Source of the DNA: an uncultured Eubacteriales bacterium
Lineage (GTDB): Bacteria > Bacillota > Clostridia > Christensenellales > Aristaeellaceae
Direction: 5' to 3'
NCBI GenBank assembly: GCA_902761755.1
Contig: CACWLP010000012.1
Location: 1 to 50,958, forward strand
Length of the DNA: 50,958 bases
Below, in pieces: positions 34,803 to 45,304 of the stretch (position 1 is the first letter of the stretch; each line of letters starts with the position of its first letter). The position numbers and the translations under genes are program-made. The notes under the pieces were generated by a model, which did no database searches, was not told the DNA's origin, and saw only the letters and a list, made by a program, of their open reading frames with translations.

Positions 34803-34840
34803 GGGGAAACCGCCTGCATCACGGTTTCCCCATTTTCTTT
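34803..34840 (+). terminator. Terminator after the membrane protein gene
   Basis: GGGGAAACCG (34803-34812) and CGGTTTCCCC (34822-34831), then ATTTTCTTT, six bases after the stop codon. Confidence 0.9.
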
Positions 34841-34885
34841 GAAGTTCAATTAACAAAGGGAAAAACTTGTAATAAATCCTTCTAC

Positions 34886-35293
34886 ACCTAATCGCTTTTC
34901 TCGGAAAGGGGTCTGGGGGAACCGCTCTTAAGGAGCAAACCTTTGGTTTTGCGACGCGGTAACAGTCAAGTAATATGGAGAAGTGGCGCGCCTCCCCGGT
35001 GAGAGGCGCGCGGATAAGGAGCAAACCCCTTGTGGGGCCGAAGCGCCCGGAAAACCTGCCCTTGGGCTGGTTTTCAGCGAAGGCCGGGCCGGAAGGCCCC
35101 GGGCGGCTATGCCGGGCGACGCGGTAACAGTCAAGTAATATGGAGAAGTGGCGCGCCTCTCCGGTAAGAGGCGCGCGGATAAGGAGCAAACCCCTTGTGG
35201 GTTTGCGACGCGGTAACAGTCAAGTAATATGGAGAAGTGGCGCGCCTCCCCGGTGAGAGGCGCGCGGAGCAACTCCAAAGAGCGGTTTCCCCC
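34886..35293 (-). repeat. Palindromic 3'-end repeat, copy E4, split by an insertion
   Basis: Read on the minus strand from the argG stop codon: the right arm AAGAGCGGTTTCCCCC (35278-35293, 17 bp past the stop), the interrupting tandem repeats, the left arm GGGGGAACCGCTCTT (34915-34929), then a degenerate second hairpin with CGAGAAAAGCGATTAGG core (34886-34914). The two arms would form the first hairpin of the family if joined. The insertion sits exactly where the other copies have the loop TTTGG-CCAAA. Confidence 0.85.
34930..35268. repeat. Three tandem copies of a second repeat unit inside the E4 loop
   Basis: Copies at 34930-35015 (86 bp), 35016-35180 (165 bp) and 35181-35268 (88 bp). Each begins AAGGAGCAAACC, contains GACGCGGTAACAGTCAAGT, then AATATGGAGAAGTGG, then the palindrome GCGCGCCTC/GAGGCGCGC. 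The second copy has an additional segment of about 77 bp inserted at the same internal point, itself hairpin-rich. The unit carries its own small inverted repeat GCAAACC/GGTTTTGC. No protein is supported: the minus-strand frames through it are low-complexity shadows. Confidence 0.85.
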
Positions 35294-35310
35294 AGTAATT
35301 TTTCTTTTAT

Positions 35311-36528
<1,218 letters not shown>

Positions 36529-36541
36529 GGTTGCTTCCCTC

Positions 36542-36559
36542 CGTGAATGTTTATGCACT
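36542..36559 (-). promoter_or_regulatory. Candidate ArgR/AhrC operator (ARG box) at argG
   Basis: Minus-strand AGTGCATAAACATTCACG matches the Bacillus ARG box consensus (as I recall it, CATGAATAAAAATTCAAG) at 13 of 18 positions, with the ATAAA and ATTCA core kept. It lies just downstream of the -10 box, across the transcription start, where arginine-bound repressor would block argG. Confidence 0.5.
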
Positions 36560-36560
36560 G

Positions 36561-36588
36561 ATTATACCGATATTTTCCGCTTTGTCAA
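36561..36588 (-). promoter_or_regulatory. Near-consensus promoter of argG
   Basis: On the minus strand TTGACA (36583-36588), 16 bp, TATAAT (36561-36566). Both boxes are perfect, so a repressor is expected. Confidence 0.9.
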
Positions 36589-36718
36589 GTGGTTTTTGAA
36601 AATTTATTCACATAATTTTGTAATTATATACAAGCTGTGCTTTCGTATGCCGTATCTGGGCGGTTTCCCGCCCGGCAGGCCATCCCGGGCAAAAAAACGG
36701 GAAATGCGCGTTTTCCCT

Positions 36719-36747
36719 TTGACAGACGGGCGGCGGGCGGGTAAAAT
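36719..36747 (+). promoter_or_regulatory. Promoter of the homocysteine methyltransferase gene
   Basis: TTGACA (36719-36724), 17 bp of GC-rich spacer, TAAAAT (36742-36747), about 30 bp before the start. The rest of the gap to argG (36589-36718) is AT-rich near 36600-36640 and shows no S-box or other known riboswitch. Confidence 0.75.
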
Positions 36748-36774
36748 GGAACAGAAGAAAAAAACAGGCGGGCG

Positions 36775-38562
36775 ATGGGTATGGAAAAACGGCCGATCCG
36801 GGAATTCCTCAGCGCCGGGCCCCTGCTTTTCGACGGGGCCATGGGCACCTATGCCCGCACGGTGGAGGGGTATCCCTCCGGGCCGGTGGAGCGGGCCTGC
36901 CTCACCGCGCCGGACAAGGTGCTCCTGATCCACCGGGCGTATCTCCGCGCCGGCTGCCGCGCTATCAAAACGAACACCTTCGCCGGCCACGTGGGCCAGG
37001 CCGCCCGGGACCGGGAGGATCAGGCCGCCCTGGCGTGCGCCGCCGCGCAGATCGCCCTGCGCGCCGCGGGAGAGGACGCCTACGTGTTCGGGGACATCGG
37101 CCCCGCGCCGGAGGATACGTCCCCGGAGGAGGCCTACCTCGCCCTGGCGGACCTTTTGATAGACGCGGGCGTTACGCATTTTCTGTTTGAAACGCTGCCC
37201 TCCTTCTCCGGCATCCCGGCGGCCGCCGCCCATATCCGCTCCCGCCTGCCCGGGGCGCTGATCCTGGTTTCCTTCGCGGTGAACCCGGACGGCATCAGCC
37301 GGGGCGGCGAAAGCCTGCGGGCGCTGATGGCCGCGGCGGCGGACTGCCCCGATATCGACGGGGCGGGGCTCAACTGCGTCTGCGGCGCCCAGCACATCCG
37401 GCAGCTGCTTTCCTCCCTGCCGCCCTTTCCCAAATATCTCTCCGCCATGCCCAACGCCGGCTACCCCCGGGTGCAGGACCGGCGGATCTTCTACGACAGC
37501 GATCCGGAATACTACGCCGAGCAGCTGGCCCTGTGCCGGTCCGCCGGCGCTTCGATCCTGGGCGGCTGCTGCGGCACCACGCCGGAATACATGCGCAGGG
37601 CCGCCGCGCACCTGATGAACCACGTCGAGGCCCTCTCCGCCCCCGCCCGGGCCGCCGCGCCCGCGCAGACGGAGGCGGACAGCCTGATCCTGCGCAAGCT
37701 GCGCCGGGGGAAAAAGCCCGTCCTGGTGGAATTGGATCCGCCCCGCAGCGCCGATCCGGCGGCCTTCCTATCGGGGGCGGAGGAGCTGTACCGCGCCGGG
37801 GCCGACGCCATCACCGTGGCGGACTGCCCCATCGGCCGGGCCAGCATGGACGCCAGCGTCCTGGCCGCCAAGCTGAAACGGGAATACGGCATCGAGGTGC
37901 TGCCCCATATGACCTGCCGGGACCGGAACATCAACGCCACCAAGGCGCTGCTGCTGGCCCTGTCCATGGAAGGGGTGCGCAACATCCTGGCCGTGACGGG
38001 GGATCCGGTGCCCCGGGAGGACCGGGACAACGTAAAAGGCGTGTTCCAGTTCAATTCCCGGGTACTGACGAAGCTGGTGCGCTCGCTTACGGAGCAGGGG
38101 GACGTGAAGCCCTTTTTCCTCTGCGCCGCGCTGAATGTGAACGCCCGGAATTTCGAAGCGGAGCTGAATAAGGCCCGGCTGAAGGAGGAATGCGGCACGG
38201 ACGCCTTCCTCACCCAGCCCATCCTCTCCCCCCGGGCCGCAGAAAACCTCCGCGCCGCCCGCCGGGCGCTGAAGGGCTTCCTGTTCCCGGGGCTGTTCCC
38301 GGTGGTGAGCTATAAAAACGCCCGCTACCTGCAAAGCGAGGTGGCGGGGATGGACGTGGACGGGGAGATCCTGGCCGCTTATCAGGGGCTGGACCGGGCC
38401 CAGGGCGAGGAAATGGCCAGAAAGCTGTGCCGCCAGGCTGCCCAGGCGGTCTGGGACGACGCCGACGGCTTCTACATTATGACGCCCTTTCTGCGGGTGG
38501 CGCTGGTCAAGGAGATCCTTGCCGACCTCCAGTCCCTCGCCGCGGAAGGCCGGAAAGCGTGA
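36775..38562 (+). CDS. Bifunctional homocysteine S-methyltransferase / methylenetetrahydrofolate reductase
   Basis: A 595-residue fusion of the YitJ type. Residues about 1-295 are a zinc-dependent homocysteine methyltransferase barrel with FDGAMGTY at the start. The zinc cysteines are in NCVCG near 200 and GGCCGTTP near 262-270. Residues about 310-595 are a methylenetetrahydrofolate reductase barrel (VLVELDPPR, LPHMTCRDRN, VTGDPVP, ITQPI-like TQPIL). The second domain would reduce methylene-THF; the first could supply methyl groups towards methionine. There is no cobalamin or folate-binding domain like that of MetH, so a separate methyl donor is needed. Two Met codons six bases apart are possible starts; the first is used. 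It overlaps birA by four bases. Confidence 0.92.
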   Translation: MGMEKRPIREFLSAGPLLFDGAMGTYARTVEGYPSGPVERACLTAPDKVLLIHRAYLRAGCRAIKTNTFAGHVGQAARDREDQAALACAAAQIALRAAGEDAYVFGDIGPAPEDTSPEEAYLALADLLIDAGVTHFLFETLPSFSGIPAAAAHIRSRLPGALILVSFAVNPDGISRGGESLRALMAAAADCPDIDGAGLNCVCGAQHIRQLLSSLPPFPKYLSAMPNAGYPRVQDRRIFYDSDPEYYAEQLALCRSAGASILGGCCGTTPEYMRRAAAHLMNHVEALSAPARAAAPAQTEADSLILRKLRRGKKPVLVELDPPRSADPAAFLSGAEELYRAGADAITVADCPIGRASMDASVLAAKLKREYGIEVLPHMTCRDRNINATKALLLALSMEGVRNILAVTGDPVPREDRDNVKGVFQFNSRVLTKLVRSLTEQGDVKPFFLCAALNVNARNFEAELNKARLKEECGTDAFLTQPILSPRAAENLRAARRALKGFLFPGLFPVVSYKNARYLQSEVAGMDVDGEILAAYQGLDRAQGEEMARKLCRQAAQAVWDDADGFYIMTPFLRVALVKEILADLQSLAAEGRKA

Positions 38563-39332
38563 GCACCGTGGCTGAAGCGCTGAACGAAACGCGCATCCGG
38601 GAGGCGCTGAACCTGCCGGAAGCGGGCGTACAGGCCCTGGATACCGTGGATTCCACCAACCTGCGTCTGAAGGAAGCCGCCCGGGCGGGGCGCGTGTCTC
38701 CGCCCTTCCTGCTGGCCGCAGAGCGGCAGACCGCCGGGCGGGGCCGCCTGGGACGGCGGTTCGTATCCCCCGCCGGCGGGCTGTACATGAGCCTGCTGCT
38801 CCCCTGGCAGCCGGGGCGGGATCCCGGGGCGCTGACGCTGCTTTCCGCGGTGGCGGTATGCCAGGCCATCGAGGAGGAAACCGGGCTGCAGCCCCGGATC
38901 AAGTGGGTCAACGATATTTTCGTGGAAAGCCGCAAGGTCTGCGGCATCCTGGCCGAAGCCGGGGAAGGATGGGCGGTGGCGGGGATCGGCGTGAACCTGC
39001 TCTCACCCCCCGGGGGCTTTCCCCCGGAGGCCGGGGCCGCCGGCGCGCTGGACGTGCCCGCCGACAAAAACCGCCTGGCGGGCCGGATCGCCGCCCGGAT
39101 CTTTTCCGGCACGGCGCGGCCCGACCCCGAAGGGGTGCTCGCCGCCTACCGGGAAAGGATGTTCCTCACCGGAAAAACGGTGCGCTATACCGAAAAAGGC
39201 GCCGAAAAAACGGCGCTGGTGCTGGGCGTATCGGACGACGGGGGCCTGCTGGTGCGGGAGGACGGCGGCGAAAAGGTGCTGCGCAGCGGGGAAGTGACAG
39301 TGGGCAGTCAGTCCGTCTCCCGCATGGAATAG
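38559..39332 (+). CDS. birA: Biotin-[acetyl-CoA-carboxylase] ligase without DNA-binding domain
   Basis: A 257-residue monofunctional (class I) biotin protein ligase. It has the biotin-AMP loop GRGRLGRRFVSP near 61-72, KWVNDIF near 115 with the catalytic Lys, GIGVNLL near 145 and the C-terminal SH3-like subdomain (VLGVSDDGGLLVRED). The helix-turn-helix of bifunctional BirA is missing, so it should not repress transcription. The start is GTG at 38559 overlapping the previous stop (GTGA). The larger opening upstream is inside the fusion gene. Its last 25 bp overlap queH on the other strand. Confidence 0.92.
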   Translation: MSTVAEALNETRIREALNLPEAGVQALDTVDSTNLRLKEAARAGRVSPPFLLAAERQTAGRGRLGRRFVSPAGGLYMSLLLPWQPGRDPGALTLLSAVAVCQAIEEETGLQPRIKWVNDIFVESRKVCGILAEAGEGWAVAGIGVNLLSPPGGFPPEAGAAGALDVPADKNRLAGRIAARIFSGTARPDPEGVLAAYRERMFLTGKTVRYTEKGAEKTALVLGVSDDGGLLVREDGGEKVLRSGEVTVGSQSVSRME

Positions 39333-39913
39333 CGGCAGCCGCAGTAATCCTGCCGGTACAGGCCGTATTCCTTTGAAAGCTGCAGCGACCGCAGATACCC
39401 GTTTTTCTTCTTGAAATCCGCCATGAGGTATCTGACGCCGTATTTTTCCCCCGCCGCTTCCCCGATGCGGTTCAGGGCTTCGGCGTTCTTGTGGGGGCTG
39501 ACGGACAGGGTGGTGGCAAAGTATTCAAAGCCCCTTTCCCGGGCGCGGCGGGCGGTTTCGTTCAGGCGCAGGGCGAAGCAGGAAAGGCACCTTTCCCCGC
39601 CCTCGGGAGCGTCGGCCATCCCCGGGGCGAAGGCCTCGAAGGCCGCGTTGTCCCACTCGCAGGGCAGGAGCCGCACCTCCCCGGGGATCAGCGTCAGCAG
39701 CCTTTTCTGCTCGGACAGCCGGTGCAGATACTCTTCCTCCGGCTCGATATTGGGGTTGTAATACAGCAGCGTCAGGCGGAAATGCGCCGCCAGCCTTTCC
39801 AGCACGGCGCTGGAGCAGGGGCCGCAGCAGCTGTGCAGCAGCAGCGTGGGCTGCCGGGCGCCCAGGCGGGCGATCTCCTCCTCCATTTCGGCCTGATAAT
39901 TCCGCTTCGTCAT
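39308..39913 (-). CDS. queH: Epoxyqueuosine reductase QueH
   Basis: A 201-residue iron-sulfur enzyme for the last step of queuosine tRNA modification, the non-cobalamin alternative to QueG. The Cys motifs HSCCGPC (residues 27-33) and RCLSCF near 107-112 supply the cluster. YYNPNIEPEEEY near 51, TTLSVSPHKN near 134 and KKNGYLRSLQLSKEYGLYRQ near 167 are family hallmarks, and the protein ends YCGCR. GGAGG precedes the start. It is convergent with birA; the 3' ends overlap by 25 bp. Confidence 0.95.
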   Translation of the reverse strand: MTKRNYQAEMEEEIARLGARQPTLLLHSCCGPCSSAVLERLAAHFRLTLLYYNPNIEPEEEYLHRLSEQKRLLTLIPGEVRLLPCEWDNAAFEAFAPGMADAPEGGERCLSCFALRLNETARRARERGFEYFATTLSVSPHKNAEALNRIGEAAGEKYGVRYLMADFKKKNGYLRSLQLSKEYGLYRQDYCGCRYSMRETD

Positions 39914-39951
39914 TTGATAAAATCCTCCATCATAAAAGGAGTGAACGGCAC

Positions 39952-40773
39952 ATGCAGGAAACCGTGATCCACAGCTGGGACGAATTGCAGTCCGCCATTT
40001 TCCGGGGCGTCTGGGACAAAACCATCATGCGCTACCGGGACAACAGCGTTTACCGCGGCATGGCGGACAAGGACTGGGGCCTGGCCCCGTCCCTGAACCG
40101 GGTCTGCGCCCACGATCTGACGCTGGAAAAGCAGATGCTGCGTTCCTTCAAGAAATACGGCTACGCGGATCTCCAGTCCGTCACGTCCTTCTGGCAGCTG
40201 CTGGCCATGGCCCAGCAGTACGGCCTGCCCACAAGGCTGCTGGACTGGACCTACTCTCCCCTGGTGGCGGCCCATTTCGCCACCGAGGACCAGGAGAGCT
40301 ACGACCGGGACGGGGTGATCTGGTGCGCCCGGATCGACGATATCAACCGCCAGCTGCCGGATCACCTCAAGGAGATGCTGCGGGCCGAGCGGGGCAACAT
40401 TTTCACCATGGAAATGATGGACCGGGTCGGGGATGGTTTCGACGCGCTGACGCGCATTTCCTCCCATCCCTTCGCCCTGTTTTTCGAGCCCGCCAGCGCC
40501 GTGAACCGCATCGCCAACCAGTACGCCCTCTTTTCCGTGTGCAGCGACGCCGCCCTTTCCATCGATCAGATCGCCGACGCCGACCGGTGTTTCAGCAAAA
40601 TCGTCATTCCCGCGCAGGTCAAGCTGGAGATCCGGGACAAGCTGGATTACATCAACATTTCCGAGCGCATGATCTACCCCGGGCTGGACGGCATCTGCAA
40701 GTGGATCACCCGGCGCTACGCCGCCCTGGGGCCGAAATACAACCGGGCCAGGAACGATTCGGAGGACAAATGA
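39952..40773 (+). CDS. FRG-domain protein
   Basis: A 273-residue protein of the FRG family. The name-giving element VYRGM lies near residues 33-37, and the core QQYGLPTRLLDWTYSPLVAAHFA near 87-109. No other domain is present. FRG proteins occur in toxin, phage-defence and mobile contexts, and the fold is related to ADP-ribosyltransferases, but most members have no assigned activity. AAAGGAG precedes the start. It lies three bases before a threonine-aldolase-like gene and starts a compact five-gene cluster, an odd setting for a defence gene. Confidence 0.88.
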   Translation: MQETVIHSWDELQSAIFRGVWDKTIMRYRDNSVYRGMADKDWGLAPSLNRVCAHDLTLEKQMLRSFKKYGYADLQSVTSFWQLLAMAQQYGLPTRLLDWTYSPLVAAHFATEDQESYDRDGVIWCARIDDINRQLPDHLKEMLRAERGNIFTMEMMDRVGDGFDALTRISSHPFALFFEPASAVNRIANQYALFSVCSDAALSIDQIADADRCFSKIVIPAQVKLEIRDKLDYINISERMIYPGLDGICKWITRRYAALGPKYNRARNDSEDK

Positions 40774-40776
40774 CGC

Positions 40777-41817
40777 ATGCTTTCCTTTGAAAACGATTAT
40801 TCCGAGGGCGCGCATCCGAAGATCCTTGCGCGTCTGGCGGAAACCAACCTGGAGCAGCAGCCCGGCTACGGCGAAGACGGGTATACCCTGTCCGCCGCGG
40901 GCAAAATCCGCGCCGCCTGCGAATGCCCCGGGGCGGACGTGTATTTCCTCGCCGGCGGCACCCAGACCAACCGCACCGTGATCAGCGCCCTGCTCCACAC
41001 CACGGAGGGCGCGGTCTGCGCCGATACGGGCCACATCGCCTGCCACGAGGCCGGGGCCGTCGAGAGCACGGGGCACAAGGTGATCCCCCTGCCGGGGCGG
41101 GACGGCAAGCTGCAGGCGGAGGACCTGCGCGCCCTGCTGCGGCGCTTTTACGCAGATCCCGCCCATGCCCACATGGTCTGGCCCGGCATGGCCTATATCT
41201 CCCACCCCACGGAATACGGCACCCTGTATACCCGTTCGGAGCTGGAAGCCCTGTCCGCCGTGTGCCGGGAATACGGCCTGCCTCTGTTCCTGGACGGGGC
41301 GCGGCTGGGCTACGGCCTGATGAGCGAGGGGACGGACGTGACGCTGCCCCTGATCGCAAAAACCTGCGACGCCTTCTCCATCGGCGGCACCAAGGTGGGC
41401 GCCCTGTGCGGGGAGGCGGCGGTGTTCCCCGGCGGCGCGCCCAAGCGGTTCTTCACCCACGTGAAGCAGTCCGGGGCGCTGCTGGCGAAGGGACGGCTGC
41501 TGGGCGTGCAGTTCGATATGCTGTTCACCGGCGGCCTGTATTTTGAGATCAGCCGCCATGCCGTTCAGATGGCCATGCGGATGAAGGAAGGCTTCCTCCG
41601 GCGCGGCTATCCCCTGTTCCTGGATTCCCCCACCAATCAGCAGTTCATCGTGCTGGAGGACGGGGAAATGGAGCGCCTCAGCCGCCGGGTGCGCTTCTGC
41701 TTCTGGGAAAAGGCGGACGAAACCCATACCGTGGTGCGCTTCGCCGTCAGCTGGGCCGCCACGGAAGAAATGATTGACGGATTGATGCGGATTCTGGATG
41801 AAGAAAGGACGCGATAA
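40777..41817 (+). CDS. Threonine aldolase / beta-eliminating lyase family protein
   Basis: A 346-residue PLP enzyme of fold type I. It opens with SFENDYSEGAHPKIL and has LAGGTQTNRTVISALL near 67, LFLDGARLGYGL near 168 and the Schiff-base Lys in IGGTKVGALCG near 202. It resembles low-specificity L-threonine aldolase, cleaving threonine or allo-threonine to glycine and acetaldehyde; some family members act on other beta-hydroxy amino acids. It starts three bases after the FRG gene and ends four bases before psuG. Confidence 0.92.
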   Translation: MLSFENDYSEGAHPKILARLAETNLEQQPGYGEDGYTLSAAGKIRAACECPGADVYFLAGGTQTNRTVISALLHTTEGAVCADTGHIACHEAGAVESTGHKVIPLPGRDGKLQAEDLRALLRRFYADPAHAHMVWPGMAYISHPTEYGTLYTRSELEALSAVCREYGLPLFLDGARLGYGLMSEGTDVTLPLIAKTCDAFSIGGTKVGALCGEAAVFPGGAPKRFFTHVKQSGALLAKGRLLGVQFDMLFTGGLYFEISRHAVQMAMRMKEGFLRRGYPLFLDSPTNQQFIVLEDGEMERLSRRVRFCFWEKADETHTVVRFAVSWAATEEMIDGLMRILDEERTR

Positions 41818-41821
41818 AAAA

Positions 41822-42736
<915 letters not shown>

Positions 42737-42747
42737 CGGGAGGGCCC

Positions 42748-43188
42748 ATGGAACAGAAAATCCTGGAATTCCTCCTGCGCGCCAAACGCCTGACCTATGC
42801 GGGCAAGGGCGCGGAATCGCCCTCCTCCCGGCCCCGGTCCCACGATCTGCAATACGCGGAAGAAGATCTGCTCTACATCGACACCTACCTGGGCGGAGAA
42901 AGGTTTTCCGGGGAGGAAGCGCTGTGGATCGGGGGCGAGCCCGTGTGGAGCATGAACTATTCGGGCCGGGTGACGGGCGGGCCCTTCAGCGGCGATTTTC
43001 TCAAGGAAGCCCTGCTGCGCGTGCCCGAAGACGCGCCCTTCCGCGGCCCGGAGGAATACGCCCGGGACGGATACGTGTACCGCTGCGCCTATACCGGGGA
43101 TCCCGGCTGGTTCCAGGGCCGGGAAACCATCGAATGGAACGGACGGGAAATTTACGAATGTTTCTTTCACGGCGGATCTGTCCGCTGA
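42748..43188 (+). CDS. DUF5680 domain protein
   Basis: A 146-residue protein that matches the DUF5680 pattern: FLLRAKRLTYAG at the start, RPRSHDLQYAEEDLLYIDTYLGGERFSGEEALW in the middle, WSMNYSGRV, then GYVYRCAYTGDPGWFQGRETI. The fold is a compact alpha/beta unit and the family is often joined to XRE regulators; no HTH is present here. Function unknown. Eleven bases after psuG, preceded by GGGAGGG. Confidence 0.85.
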   Translation: MEQKILEFLLRAKRLTYAGKGAESPSSRPRSHDLQYAEEDLLYIDTYLGGERFSGEEALWIGGEPVWSMNYSGRVTGGPFSGDFLKEALLRVPEDAPFRGPEEYARDGYVYRCAYTGDPGWFQGRETIEWNGREIYECFFHGGSVR

Positions 43189-43214
43189 CATGAAGGCAAA
43201 GGGGGATACGGAAG

Positions 43215-43829
43215 ATGCTGTTTATCGGGATCTGCGGGGCCAGCGGTTCGGGAAAGACCACCCTGGCCCGGGAACTGGTGCGGGACATGGGCGTGGACAG
43301 CGTGGTGCTGAATCAGGACGCCTATTACTTCGACCATCCGGGCATGACCTACGAGGAGCGCGCCCTGCTCAACTACGACGAGCCCGCGGTGTTCGACCAC
43401 GATCTGCTCTACCGGGACGTATGCGCCCTGATGGAGGGGAAGGAGATCACCCGCAAGGCCTACGATTTCACCGGGCACTGCCGGGCCGATACGGACGAGA
43501 TCATCCGCCCCGCCCCGGTGCTGATCCTGGAGGGCATCCACGCGTTCTACGACGGGCGGCTGCGGGATAAAATGTTCCTGAAGCTCTACATCAACGTGGA
43601 GCCGGATATCTGCCTGCTGCGCCGCATCACCCGGGACATCAAAAAGCGCGGCCGCCAGATCGACAACATCGCCGCCCAGTACCTGGCCACGGTGAAGCCC
43701 ATGTACGATCAGTACATCCGCAATTACATCCACTACGCGGACGTGGTGGTGATGAAGGGCGGCAAGGACACCCGCATCGTGCCCATCCTGGCCGGCTACC
43801 TGCAGAGCATCCTCCGCTCGGACGATTGA
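43215..43829 (+). CDS. udk: Uridine kinase
   Basis: A 204-residue nucleoside kinase that makes UMP (and CMP) from uridine (and cytidine). P-loop GASGSGKTT at residues 8-16, NQDAYYFDHPGM near 33, NYDEPAVFDHDLL near 52, ILEGIHAFYD near 103 and the lid RRITRDIKKRGR near 136. Last gene of the cluster that starts with the FRG gene. With psuG it supports salvage of RNA-derived bases. Confidence 0.95.
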   Translation: MLFIGICGASGSGKTTLARELVRDMGVDSVVLNQDAYYFDHPGMTYEERALLNYDEPAVFDHDLLYRDVCALMEGKEITRKAYDFTGHCRADTDEIIRPAPVLILEGIHAFYDGRLRDKMFLKLYINVEPDICLLRRITRDIKKRGRQIDNIAAQYLATVKPMYDQYIRNYIHYADVVVMKGGKDTRIVPILAGYLQSILRSDD

Positions 43830-43854
43830 CTTTTCCCCTGCCCTGCCCTATAAT
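43826..43854 (+). promoter_or_regulatory. Promoter of uxaC
   Basis: TTGACT (43826-43831), 17 bp, perfect TATAAT (43849-43854), beginning inside the last codons of udk. Confidence 0.85.
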
Positions 43855-43890
43855 TCAACCCGGAAAAACGGAAAAAGGAGGCCCCGCGCC

Positions 43891-45291
43891 ATGCAGCCCT
43901 TTATGGACGAGAATTTCCTTCTGTCCACCGAAACGGCCCGCACCCTGTACCACGAGGCGGCCAAGGAAATGCCCATTATCGATTATCACTGCCATCTTTC
44001 CCCCGCCGAAATCGCCGGCAACGTCCGCTTTGAAAACATCACCCAGCTGATGCTGGGCGGCGATCACTACAAGTGGCGCGCCATGCTCAGCTGGGGCGTG
44101 GAGGAGAGGCTCATCCGCGGCGACGGCGATCCCCGGGAAAAATTCATCGCCTACGCCGACACCCTTTCCCACGCCATCGGGAACCCCCTTTACCACTGGA
44201 CGCACCTGGAGCTGCAGCGGGTGTTCGGCATCGACGAGCCGCTGACGAAAGACAACGCCGGGGTGATCTACGACCTGACCAGCGAAATGCTCCGGGGCGA
44301 CGATTTCCGCGCCCAGGCCCTCATTGACAGATTCAACGTGGATTATCTTTGCACCACCGACGACCCGGTGGACGATCTGCATTACCACCGGGCCATCGCC
44401 GAGGAGGGCGCCCTCCGGGCCCGGGTGCTGCCCGCTTTCCGGCCGGACAAGGCCATGAATATCGACCGGGCTGGCTTCCCGGAATACATCCGGCAGCTGG
44501 GCCAGGCCGCGGGGATGGAGATCCGCTCCGCCGCCGACGTGCTCACCGCCCTGGAGCGCCGGGTGGAATACTTCCACGCCTGCGGCGCCCGGATCAGCGA
44601 CCACGGCATGGAAACCGTGCCCTGGGGAGAGCCCAGCTTCAAGCAGGCGGACAAAGCCTTCCAAGCGGCCATGGCCGGGGAGGAAATGAAGCAGAAGCAT
44701 ATTGATTCCTACCGCACGGTGATCCTGGCGGGGCTGGGCGGCATGTACGCCCAGCGGGGCTGGGTGCAGCAGTACCACATCGGCGCCATGCGCAACAACA
44801 ACACCGCCATGTTCCGCCGCTACGGGCCGGACGTGGGCTTCGATTCCATCATCGACCAGCCCATCGCCCACAATCTTTCCCGCCTGATGGACCTGCAGGA
44901 CAGCCAGGGCCAGCTGCCCAAGACCATCCTCTACACCCTGAACCCCGCCGCCAACGCCGCCGTCGGCACCATGCTGGGCAATTTCCAGCAGGGCGGCGTC
45001 CGGGGCAAGATCCAGTACGGCTCCGCCTGGTGGTTCCTGGATCAGAAGGACGGCATGGAGGAGCAGATGCGCACCCTGGCGAACCTGGGGGTGCTGGGCG
45101 CCTTCGTGGGCATGCTCACCGACAGCCGCTCCTTCATCAGCTATCCCCGCCACGAATATTTCCGCCGCATCCTGTGCAATCTCATCGGCCGCTGGGTGGA
45201 AAACGGCGAATATCCCAACGATACCGAATTCCTCAAGGGCATGGTGCGGGATATCAGCTACAACAACGCCAAAGCGTATTTCGGCATCTGA
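43891..45291 (+). CDS. uxaC: Glucuronate isomerase
   Basis: A 466-residue enzyme of the amidohydrolase-type barrel that converts D-glucuronate to fructuronate or galacturonate to tagaturonate, the first step of uronate use from plant or host glycans. The start PFMDENFLLSTETARTLYHEAA and the metal motif DYHCHLSP near 30-37 fit the family, as do ITQLMLGGDHYKWRAM near 50 and TDDPVDDLHYH near 150. Length matches. No other uronate genes are in the window. AAAAGGAGG precedes the start. Confidence 0.96.
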   Translation: MQPFMDENFLLSTETARTLYHEAAKEMPIIDYHCHLSPAEIAGNVRFENITQLMLGGDHYKWRAMLSWGVEERLIRGDGDPREKFIAYADTLSHAIGNPLYHWTHLELQRVFGIDEPLTKDNAGVIYDLTSEMLRGDDFRAQALIDRFNVDYLCTTDDPVDDLHYHRAIAEEGALRARVLPAFRPDKAMNIDRAGFPEYIRQLGQAAGMEIRSAADVLTALERRVEYFHACGARISDHGMETVPWGEPSFKQADKAFQAAMAGEEMKQKHIDSYRTVILAGLGGMYAQRGWVQQYHIGAMRNNNTAMFRRYGPDVGFDSIIDQPIAHNLSRLMDLQDSQGQLPKTILYTLNPAANAAVGTMLGNFQQGGVRGKIQYGSAWWFLDQKDGMEEQMRTLANLGVLGAFVGMLTDSRSFISYPRHEYFRRILCNLIGRWVENGEYPNDTEFLKGMVRDISYNNAKAYFGI

Positions 45292-45304
45292 CCCGGGCAC
45301 GGCA

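Noticed and set aside
34930-35268. Tandem repeats considered as a CRISPR array
   Set aside because: Units are 86-165 bp, directly abutting, with no unique spacers of uniform length and no cas genes.
43855-45300. A 481-codon minus-strand frame opposite uxaC
   Set aside because: Shadow of a clearly recognised gene; no independent start signals.
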